Notes under the pieces: generated by a model
The model's database searches: none
What the model saw: the letters and a program-made list of their open reading frames with translations, nothing else
Told to the model about the DNA's origin: nothing
In this document: in pieces, positions 1-11,251 of the stretch
Numbering within the stretch: position 1 is the stretch's first letter
How the letters are laid out: every line of letters begins with the position of its first letter
Position numbers and translations under genes: made by a program
Assembly (NCBI RefSeq): GCF_026339995.1
Contig: NZ_JAPEPT010000001.1
Location: forward strand, 1,624,501 to 1,688,500
DNA length: 64,000 bases
Reading direction: 5' to 3'
Source: Streptomyces sp. NBC_01481
GTDB lineage: Bacteria > Actinomycetota > Actinomycetes > Streptomycetales > Streptomycetaceae

Positions 1-66
1 CGTACCGAGTCGAGCGCTGGAACCGAACTCTGAGGTAATCCGGCGGCGCGGTGACTGGCGGTGACT

Positions 67-840
67 CTAAGCGCGGTATTGGGGGAGGTGGAGTGGTCTG
101 GGCAATGATGTGACGCTCTTGTTATGCCGCGACGTAATGGATAGCGGATTTTCGAGGGTGGAACGGGGGAATTCAGGCCGGTTCGTCTTGTCCGCATGCT
201 GAGAACGTGCAGGACCGTTCGTGGGTTTGAGTCCTGACATCTGACCTTGGTGGCACGCAGTGCCAACCGCTCTGGCCAGGTCTCGGGCGTACCGATCGCC
301 CAGAATGTAACTGTGTTCTTGGATTGCACGAGCATTACGCAGTGTTACGTCAAGGAAAGGAAGCCCGGCATTCCGTGCCACTGTTCGGCATTCCGACACG
401 TGAACCGTAACGAGTACTTTGCGTGGCTTTCCGGAACTCACAGTGAACGGCGTCACGGGATTGCTCGACACCCACAGACCTGCCGAGGTCTGGGTAATCC
501 GCTCCACCGTGACCGGGGGTCCTGAGGTCGTACTGAACGTGACGGTGAAGTCGAACGAGTCGTCCGCTGCGACCGGCCGGGCGGGTGCCTCGTAGGCCAG
601 CGCGACCGCTTGCGCCGGCCACGGCGTGGGCGGCGGCGGGGGCGGCGTCGGCCGGGTCACGTAGAGGTACGACGCTCCCGCGGCGAGGATCCCCGCCAGG
701 GCGGCGGCAAGGAGGGCGGGGCGATGTCGCGCCGCGAAGTCGGCCGCCCGGCTGTTCGCCGGCCGAACCGGGGAGGGAGCGAAGTCGTCGTCCGGCGCGT
801 ACGTGCCATCGCCCGGCTCCACCGGGCCGACTCCGCTCAT
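67..840 (-). CDS. membrane-anchored hypothetical protein
   Basis: I do not recognise a named family. The 257-residue product has a cytoplasmic Pro/Asp-rich N-terminus, one membrane segment near residues 39-60 (ALLAAALAGILAAGASYLYV), a Pro-rich stalk, and an extracytoplasmic part rich in Thr/Val that contains two cysteines, as in many actinobacterial surface proteins. Its ATG overlaps the stop of the upstream lipoprotein gene by four bases (ATGA), so the two are probably translationally coupled. The last 55 or so residues, after the second Cys, look unlike the rest: they are rich in Asn, Ser, His and Lys and come from DNA of lower GC. The natural C-terminus may have been replaced or extended. 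Confidence 0.7.
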   Translation of the reverse strand: MSGVGPVEPGDGTYAPDDDFAPSPVRPANSRAADFAARHRPALLAAALAGILAAGASYLYVTRPTPPPPPPTPWPAQAVALAYEAPARPVAADDSFDFTVTFSTTSGPPVTVERITQTSAGLWVSSNPVTPFTVSSGKPRKVLVTVHVSECRTVARNAGLPFLDVTLRNARAIQEHSYILGDRYARDLARAVGTACHQGQMSGLKPTNGPARSQHADKTNRPEFPRSTLENPLSITSRHNKSVTSLPRPLHLPQYRA

Positions 841-1232
841 TGCCAGGGGCCTCCAGTCGGGGTCCCGCTACGGTAGCGCTCGGTGCACCGGGCTGCAGCC
901 TGACTGTCGATCAACTTCCTTGCGGCCGCCTGCCCTTGGCGCCTCTGCTCGGCGCGGGCGGCGGCTGTCACGTCCAGCAGGATGCGGTTCTGCCCGTCGG
1001 ACAGACCCATGGCCTGGTAGTCCAGGTTGGCCTGCTTCCCGCCGTCGAGCACGACCCGTGCCCAGTGGGATATCAGCTGCTGGCACAGCTTCTCCGGGGA
1101 CGTCGTCCGAGGCGAGGGGGATGAACGGCCCTCGCCGCGCGAGCCGCCCCCGCAGCCGGCGAGGGCGGCGATCGCGAACGCGAGCGCGCACACGAGCAAC
1201 AGCCCGCCCCGGGGCGGTGGTCCTGGCCTCAT
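837..1232 (-). CDS. small secreted lipoprotein
   Basis: The 131-residue product starts MRPGPPPRGG and has a short hydrophobic signal ending in the lipobox LAGC. The mature protein should therefore be lipidated at that Cys and anchored outside the membrane. The mature part is Ser-rich at first and then helical and charged, with two more cysteines (LCQQL and ARCTE) that could pair. A longer reading from a TTG at 1268 exists, but it would put 12 residues before the signal, so I chose the ATG at 1232. The stop overlaps the start of the next membrane-protein gene, which suggests a two-gene unit. The function is unknown. Confidence 0.65.
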   Translation of the reverse strand: MRPGPPPRGGLLLVCALAFAIAALAGCGGGSRGEGRSSPSPRTTSPEKLCQQLISHWARVVLDGGKQANLDYQAMGLSDGQNRILLDVTAAARAEQRRQGQAAARKLIDSQAAARCTERYRSGTPTGGPWQ

Positions 1233-1280
1233 ACGAGGAACGCTAGACGCCGGCCCGGGGCGCGACAATGGTCGGGACGG

Positions 1281-1751
1281 TCAGCCCCCGGCCGGACCCG
1301 CGGCATCGCGCAGCAGGCACGTCAGCCGGGCCGTGCAGACCCGCTTGTCCTGCTCGTCGGAGATGACGATCTCGTACGTCGCCGTGGAGCGGCCGCGGTG
1401 CACGGGTGTTGCCACGCCCGTGACCAGGCCGGACCGGACGCCACGGTGGTGCGTGCAGTTGAGGTCGACGCCGACGGCGATCTTGGTGGTCCCGCCGTGG
1501 AGCATCGAGCCGATCGAGCCGAGAGTCTCCGCGAGGACCGCGGAGGCGCCGCCGTGCAGCAGTCCGTACGGCTGGGTGTTGCCCTCGACCGGCATCGTGC
1601 CCACGACGCGCTCCGCCGAGACCTCGACGATCTCGACGCCCATGCGATTGCCCAGATCCCCGGCGGAGAACAGCGCGGGCAGGTCGACCCCGAGCGCTGC
1701 GTATACGTCGATGACCTCTTGCGGGAACTTCACGGTTCTCTGCTCGCCCAT
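1281..1751 (-). CDS. PaaI-type hotdog-fold acyl-CoA thioesterase
   Basis: The 156-residue product matches the single-hotdog PaaI/YbgC-like thioesterases that hydrolyse acyl- or aryl-CoA esters in the cytoplasm. The family signature is clear: NTQPYGLLHGGASAVLAET contains the HGG helix with the conserved Asn/Gly and the Glu two turns later. It is followed by the strand region VGVDLNCTHHRGVRSG. Length is normal for the family. It is transcribed away from the molybdopterin oxidoreductase gene behind it, with 123 bp between them. That gap holds a near-perfect 16-bp palindrome of the type bound by TetR regulators of CoA-ester metabolism. The natural substrate cannot be read from the sequence. Confidence 0.85.
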   Translation of the reverse strand: MGEQRTVKFPQEVIDVYAALGVDLPALFSAGDLGNRMGVEIVEVSAERVVGTMPVEGNTQPYGLLHGGASAVLAETLGSIGSMLHGGTTKIAVGVDLNCTHHRGVRSGLVTGVATPVHRGRSTATYEIVISDEQDKRVCTARLTCLLRDAAGPAGG

Positions 1752-1809
1752 GGGGGTCCGGCTCCGATCTCGGTACGTTGCGTGCTGTGTGCACCGTCTT
1801 ACCAGATGC

Positions 1810-1825
1810 CTGAGCGAACGCTTAG
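1810..1825. promoter_or_regulatory. TetR-type palindromic operator upstream of the thioesterase gene
   Basis: The sequence CTGAGCG-AA-CGCTTAG is an inverted repeat matching at 6 of 7 positions per arm. It lies about 60 bp before the thioesterase ATG on the minus strand. The pattern CTNAGCGnnCGCTNAG resembles sites of TetR-family repressors of fatty-acid or aromatic CoA catabolism. No TetR gene is present in this window. Confidence 0.5.
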
Positions 1826-1874
1826 CGGGAGGTGCCTTTCCCGCGAGCGCTCCTCACGCGCGGCGCCCGGACCG

Positions 1875-4148
<2,274 letters not shown>

Positions 4149-4219
4149 CGCGCTCTCCCTCGAGCCTGCGTGTGCTGCGTACGCCTTTGATCCTGTCACG
4201 CTCTTCCCACGGTCGGGAA

Positions 4220-4241
4220 TGTCAGTGGCACGTGGCAGGAT
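4220..4241 (+). promoter_or_regulatory. RecA-NDp/PafBC-type promoter of polA
   Basis: TGTCAGTG, eight bases, then CAGGAT. This fits the LexA-independent DNA-damage promoter consensus TTGTCRGTG-N8-TAnnnT except for the first base of the -10 box. Seven bases separate the -10 box from the GTG start of polA, so the transcript is predicted to be leaderless or nearly so. Confidence 0.6.
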
Positions 4242-4248
4242 CGTGGAC

Positions 4249-6960
<2,712 letters not shown>

Positions 6961-7017
6961 CGTCGGGACCGCGCGGGCCGTCCGCCGGGGCTCTGCCCCG
7001 GACCCCGCTCCTCAAAC

Positions 7018-7135
7018 TCCCCCAGACTTCGTCCGGGGGGACCCCCAAGGGGCTGGAGTTCAGCCCGTCCGGCGTTTGAGGACATGCGGCCGGAGGTCGC
7101 ATTCGGGGGTCTGGGGGCTTGCCCCCAGTTCGGGA
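7018..7135. repeat. REP-like repeat element, copy 1, at a convergent gene junction
   Basis: This block between the ends of polA and the DUF4184 gene is shared with a second copy at 53756-53938. The shared parts are a CCCCCAGACTtCGTCCGGG-type segment and a 77-nt segment from 7059 that starts TTCAGCCCGTCCGGCGTTTG. The 77-nt segment contains two potential stem-loops, GCGGCCggaGGTCGC and GGGGGCttGCCCCC. Both copies sit between convergent genes, where they could end transcription from both sides. The rest of 6961-7215 has no gene that I can see. Confidence 0.75.
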
Positions 7136-7215
7136 TGGGGGTACCTCCCACGGCCGCCAGGCCGTAGGGGGAGGGCGGGGTGGGGCAAAGCCCGCAGCAG
7201 GCGCAGCCCCCGCCC

Positions 7216-8034
7216 TCAGACCCGCTCCACCGCGCGCCCGCGCAACCGCATCCCCGCCCCGTACACCACAAGCCCCACCGCCAGCCCCGCCCCCGCCCCG
7301 AAGCACGCCGTCGGGATGATGTCCAGGGGCGAGTCGGCCTGCCCGAAGTACGCGTACCAGCGCGCGCACCGCTGGATGACGCCGAGCAGCACGCACCCTG
7401 CCAGCAGCGCCGACGCGAGCCACCGGCCCCGTGCGTCGAGCAGCCGCACCGACGGGGGCGCCGTGACCGGGGGCTGCCGACGCAGCGCGGACGCCGCGAA
7501 CCACACCAGCGCCACCAGACCCAGCACCGAACTGCTGTACTGCGCATACGAGAAGAGGGGCATCCCGGCCACCGTCTCGTTCAGGACCGGAAGCAGACGT
7601 GTGCCCCACTCGCCGTGATGGGTGAAGGCGTCCCACAGAACATGCGTGCTCGCGCCCAGCACCGCCGATACATAGAACCGCAGCGCCATGGCCACGGGCC
7701 GCCGGTCCGTGCGGTGCTGCGCACTCCCGCGTACGAACGCGTGAACACGTCCCTGCCAGGCGGTCGGCAGCAGTGCCAGCAGTGGCTCACGCACCATCAC
7801 CCAGACCGCCACCAGCGCCGCCGTGATCGCCACGTCCACGGTCAGCACCCCGAGCGGGGCATGGGTGAACGTCCCGAACTCCATGCCGCCCGGGACGGCG
7901 GTGGCCGCGAAGTACGTCATGTCGGGGGCGAACGAGCCCATCACGAGCGCCGAGGCGAGCAGCGGTCCGCGCGCGGCCCCGTCCTTGCGGATGCCCGGCA
8001 GTACCGCCGCGGCATGGCTCAGCGTGAACGGCAT
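7216..8034 (-). CDS. DUF4184 family membrane protein
   Basis: The 272-residue product begins MPFTLSHAAAVLPG, the characteristic N-terminal motif of the DUF4184 family. It contains several membrane segments, for example around VLTVDVAITAALVAVWVMV and LGLVALVWFAASAL. The conserved SHAA, PD and HxxWDAFTHHG motifs (here HVLWDAFTHHGEWG) recall membrane metal-dependent hydrolases of the YdjM/LrgA type, but no enzyme activity is established. The gene is read toward polA and ends just beyond the repeat element. The 244 bp upstream, shared with the divergent transglycosylase gene, contain a 13-bp direct repeat. Confidence 0.8.
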   Translation of the reverse strand: MPFTLSHAAAVLPGIRKDGAARGPLLASALVMGSFAPDMTYFAATAVPGGMEFGTFTHAPLGVLTVDVAITAALVAVWVMVREPLLALLPTAWQGRVHAFVRGSAQHRTDRRPVAMALRFYVSAVLGASTHVLWDAFTHHGEWGTRLLPVLNETVAGMPLFSYAQYSSSVLGLVALVWFAASALRRQPPVTAPPSVRLLDARGRWLASALLAGCVLLGVIQRCARWYAYFGQADSPLDIIPTACFGAGAGLAVGLVVYGAGMRLRGRAVERV

Positions 8035-8105
8035 GGTCGTGCCCCCTGGAACCCTTTGGACCCTTGTCGACCCTTATCGATCAACGACGCCAGTATGCGT
8101 GATGC

Positions 8106-8141
8106 TCGAACTCCGGCGTCGAACTCCGGGTTCGAACTCCG
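8106..8141. repeat. three tandem 13-bp direct repeats
   Basis: TCGAACTCCG occurs three times at 8106, 8119 and 8132, with an exact 13-bp period. The tract lies in the divergent promoter region between the DUF4184 and lytic transglycosylase genes. It could be a regulator-binding array. Coincidental slippage is also possible. Confidence 0.6.
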
Positions 8142-8278
8142 CACTGCGGGCGACCGGCAGGTGGCGAGCTGGTGAAAAGCGGTCAGGGGCCGGTGCCCCG
8201 GGGCGTGTAGTTGCCGTAGGGTCACCTGAGTCCGGCGCTGGGGAGCGCCGACGCCGCCTACGGGGAGGGAACAGACGT

Positions 8279-9946
8279 ATGGCAGCGCAATTCGGCCGCC
8301 GACTGCGCAGGGGAGCCACCACCACAGCCGTGGCAGCGGCCGCCGTGGCCGCACTCTCCGCCTCAGGGGCGCCCGGCATCACGCATGCCACCACGGGCGA
8401 CAGCCAGGGGGCTTCCGACGCCACCCCGCCGCCCGGCACTCCGGTTACCGGCAACTCCCCGTACTACACGGACCTTCCGCCGCTGAACGCCCCCGACAAA
8501 CCGGGCACTTCCGGGGATCTCCCCGTGACCGGTCCGACGGAATCGGGCATTCCGGCCACCGTCCTCGCCGCGTACAAGCAGGCCGAGCGGACCATAGCCG
8601 CCTCCGATCCCGGCTGCCATGTCCCGTGGCAACTGCTCGCCGCCATCGGCAAGGTGGAGTCGGGCCAGGCGCGCGGCGGCAATGTCGACGCCAACGGCAC
8701 GACCCTCTCGCCGATCCTCGGCCCGGTCCTCAACGGCGTCGGCTTCGCGAACATTTCGGACACCGACAACGGTGCGTACGACGGCGACTCGACGCACGAC
8801 CGCGCGGTCGGCCCGATGCAGTTCATCCCCTCCACCTGGGAGAGGTGGGGCCAGGACGCCAACGCCGACGGCCGCCGCGACCCCAACAACATCTACGACG
8901 CCGCGCTCGCCGCCGGGCGCTATCTGTGCGCCGACGGCCGGGACCTGGCGGTCAGGTCCGATCTCGACAGGGCGATCCTGGGCTACAACCACTCGCAGGA
9001 GTATCTGCGTACGGTCCTGTCCTGGTTCGAGTACTACAAGCGCGGCACCCACGAGGTCCCGGACGGCACCGGCGTGCTGCCGATTTCCAACGGGCCCGGC
9101 AGCGACCCCGAGACCTCGCCCGGCAGCACCCCCACGCCCCCGCCCAGCGGCACCCCGACGCCGACGCCCCCGCCGTCGAAGCCCGGCACCACCACCCCCA
9201 AGCCGACCCCGACCCCTACGCCGACGCCCACGCCGACACCCACGCCGACCCCGTCGCCGGTGGCGCGTATCGAGGACGCGGGCACCGGTGAGCTGAGCGC
9301 CATGGCCGGCCACGACTTCACCGGGCGGCCCACGGTGCGGGTGAAGAACACCGCGGGCAAGGCCGTCCCCTTCCAGGCCGCCCGTTTCGAGATCGTCGGC
9401 GACACCGACACCCGCTTCACCGGCGGGAAAGCGGCCGTGGTCCTCTCCACCGGCGCCGACGGCACGGTCGCATCGCCCACCCTGCACGCGGGCGAGAAGA
9501 CCGGCTACTTCACCGTCCGGGCGACGGTCGAGGGGGGCAGGGTGCTGCCGCCTGCCGACTTCACCGCGACCGTGACCGTCCGGGCGGCGGACGCCATCGC
9601 GAGGACCGACGACAAGGTCCTCACGGCCGCCCCCGGCACGGAGTTCGCGGACACCTGCGAGGTCAAGGCCACCTACAAGGGCGCCATCGCCGCGGGCGTC
9701 GCGGTCACCGCCACCATGATCACCGCCGCGGACAATCCGGCCGTGAACGACAAGGGCCCCTACTTCAAGGACGCCCAGGGCAACGTGATCCGTACCCTCA
9801 CGGACCTGACGACCGACGCCAACGGCGTGCTGCAGCTCCCGAAGATCTACGCGGACGACCAGACGGGCACCTTCCTGCTCCGCCTCACCACAGCGGGCGG
9901 CGCAAGCGTGACCATCGAGCTCAAGGTCGCCGCGCCGGCGGCCTGA
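8279..9946 (+). CDS. secreted lytic transglycosylase with C-terminal Ig-like repeats
   Basis: The 555-residue product has an N-terminal signal (RRLRRGATTTAVAAAAVAALSASGAPG) and then a lysozyme-like MltB/SLT-type domain at about 100-260. That domain has the catalytic Glu in AIGKVESGQARGG and the GPMQFIPSTWERWG motif that binds peptidoglycan. A Pro/Thr linker of about 45 residues, encoded by a near-repetitive (CCGACG) tract, leads to a C-terminal region with about two beta-rich Ig-like modules. It should cleave cell-wall glycan outside the membrane. ATG at 8279 has GGAGGGA about ten bases upstream and gives a complete signal peptide; longer readings do not. A strong hairpin terminator follows the gene. 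Confidence 0.85.
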   Translation: MAAQFGRRLRRGATTTAVAAAAVAALSASGAPGITHATTGDSQGASDATPPPGTPVTGNSPYYTDLPPLNAPDKPGTSGDLPVTGPTESGIPATVLAAYKQAERTIAASDPGCHVPWQLLAAIGKVESGQARGGNVDANGTTLSPILGPVLNGVGFANISDTDNGAYDGDSTHDRAVGPMQFIPSTWERWGQDANADGRRDPNNIYDAALAAGRYLCADGRDLAVRSDLDRAILGYNHSQEYLRTVLSWFEYYKRGTHEVPDGTGVLPISNGPGSDPETSPGSTPTPPPSGTPTPTPPPSKPGTTTPKPTPTPTPTPTPTPTPTPSPVARIEDAGTGELSAMAGHDFTGRPTVRVKNTAGKAVPFQAARFEIVGDTDTRFTGGKAAVVLSTGADGTVASPTLHAGEKTGYFTVRATVEGGRVLPPADFTATVTVRAADAIARTDDKVLTAAPGTEFADTCEVKATYKGAIAAGVAVTATMITAADNPAVNDKGPYFKDAQGNVIRTLTDLTTDANGVLQLPKIYADDQTGTFLLRLTTAGGASVTIELKVAAPAA

Positions 9947-9959
9947 CCCAGCAGCTCCC

Positions 9960-9998
9960 GCACCGCCCCTGTGCCGTCCGTCGGTACAGGGGCGGTGC
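9960..9998. terminator. hairpin terminator after the lytic transglycosylase gene
   Basis: GCACCGCCCCTGT pairs with ACAGGGGCGGTGC (13 perfect pairs, extendable to 16 with one wobble) around a short loop, starting 14 bases after the stop. No U-run follows, as is usual in Streptomyces. Confidence 0.8.
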
Positions 9999-10091
9999 AA
10001 CGTGTTCTCATCTCGCGGCTCGATTGCTACGGTGCCCCCGCCCTGACGCCGTATCAGATCCGTCCGGATCCGAGCCCCCGGGAGGCCGAGC

Positions 10092-10229
10092 ATGCGCGCC
10101 CTCGTCGCCGCCACCATCGGGCTTGCCGCCGCCCTCGTCCTGGTCGTCGCCATCTCGGCGATCGGCGCGCCGCCCGGCGAGACCTCTCCGAAGCCGCTGC
10201 TGACCAGCGTCCCCGGCCCCAAGAAGTAG
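10092..10229 (+). CDS. SPW_0924 family small membrane protein
   Basis: This 45-residue gene is too short for most gene finders. It starts MRALVAATIGLAAALVLVVA and continues with one membrane helix, then a short exposed tail containing PPGETSPKPLL and ending PGPKK. This matches my memory of the SPW_0924 family of Streptomyces micro-proteins. GGGAGG lies seven bases before the ATG. It ends 13 bases before the DUF3068 gene and probably shares its transcript. The function is unknown. Confidence 0.75.
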   Translation: MRALVAATIGLAAALVLVVAISAIGAPPGETSPKPLLTSVPGPKK

Positions 10230-10242
10230 GAGGGAGGGGACC

Positions 10243-11232
10243 ATGCGCCGCAGAGCGAGCCTCGTACTCCTTGCCTTCGCCGTCTTCTTCAGCGCGCTGT
10301 CACCGCTGCTGCGCTGGTACGCCTTCCCGCGGCTGGTGAAGATCCCGCCCAGCCAGTACCAGGAAATGGTGCTGGAGGCGAAGCCCGCGACCCTCCTCGA
10401 CTACGGCACCCTCCAGGCGAAGCAGGTCGCCAAGGTCACCATCGTGCAGACCCTCAAGGGCAACGTGGAGGAGTCCGAGAAGATCGAGCGCAGCGCGGGC
10501 CGCGATGTCGTCGTCTGGGACTCCCTCTCCTATGTCGAGGGACCCGACGGCAAGATGGTCTCCCAGATTCCCGAGCGCTACATCTTCGACGCCCACAGCC
10601 AGGCGCCCGTGCACGCCACGGGGGAAATGGTCGACGGGGACGCGGTGCGGCGCGAGGGCATCGAGTTCAAGTGGCCCTTCCTCACCGAGAAGCGGGACTA
10701 CGAGTACTTCGACGCCCAGGCCCGTACGTCCGCGCCCATCCACTACAGGGGGACGCGTACGTTCCGCGGGCTCGAGGTCTACTACTTCGAGCAGACCATC
10801 CCCTGGACCAAGGTGCCCTACCCGAAGAAGATGCCCATCCCCGGCGTCGACGCGACCACGCTGGAGAAGCAGACGGGAACGACCCGCTGGTACACGACGA
10901 AGCGGATGTTCTGGGTCGACCCGGTCACCGGCGGTCCCGTCAACGGCGAGGAGATCCACCAGGAGGAGCTGCGTGGCGGCACCCTGCTGGGCGGACGGGA
11001 CAAGGTCACCGCGTTCGCCGGGCATGTGAAGATGCGCCCCGACTATGTGGACTACACGGTCGACCTGATCAAGTCGAACCGCCGGATGGTGCTGCTGATG
11101 ACCTCGTATCTGCCCTGGGGCTTCGTGGTGCTCGGCACCGCGCTGCTGGCGCTCGCGCTGTTCCTGGAGGCCCGCAGCCGCCGGCCGCGGGCACCCGCGG
11201 CGGACCGCGATCCAGAGCCGGTCCCCGCCTGA
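10243..11232 (+). CDS. DUF3068 (PorA-family-like) membrane protein
   Basis: The 329-residue product has a membrane helix at each end (about 5-25, and 280-303 in LPWGFVVLGTALLALALFL) with a large extracytoplasmic domain between them. The layout and motifs such as DVVVWDS, PERYIFDAHS and the WVDPVTGGPV strand are those of DUF3068 proteins, common in mycolata and streptomycetes. The role is not established. It follows the SPW_0924 gene with a 13-bp gap and GGAGGGGACC as ribosome site. It converges with hrpB 20 bp downstream, with no obvious hairpin between them. Confidence 0.8.
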   Translation: MRRRASLVLLAFAVFFSALSPLLRWYAFPRLVKIPPSQYQEMVLEAKPATLLDYGTLQAKQVAKVTIVQTLKGNVEESEKIERSAGRDVVVWDSLSYVEGPDGKMVSQIPERYIFDAHSQAPVHATGEMVDGDAVRREGIEFKWPFLTEKRDYEYFDAQARTSAPIHYRGTRTFRGLEVYYFEQTIPWTKVPYPKKMPIPGVDATTLEKQTGTTRWYTTKRMFWVDPVTGGPVNGEEIHQEELRGGTLLGGRDKVTAFAGHVKMRPDYVDYTVDLIKSNRRMVLLMTSYLPWGFVVLGTALLALALFLEARSRRPRAPAADRDPEPVPA

Positions 11233-11251
11233 CGGCCTTCGCCGACAGGGC

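Noticed and set aside
9130..9260. Possible CRISPR-like tandem repeat (CCGACG units)
   Set aside because: The tract encodes the Pro/Thr linker of the transglycosylase, has no spacers, and is a simple codon-level repeat.
8363..10222. 619-codon minus-strand frame opposite the lytic transglycosylase gene
   Set aside because: It is the antisense shadow of a confirmed gene; its Gly/Arg-rich repeats mirror the Pro/Thr linker.
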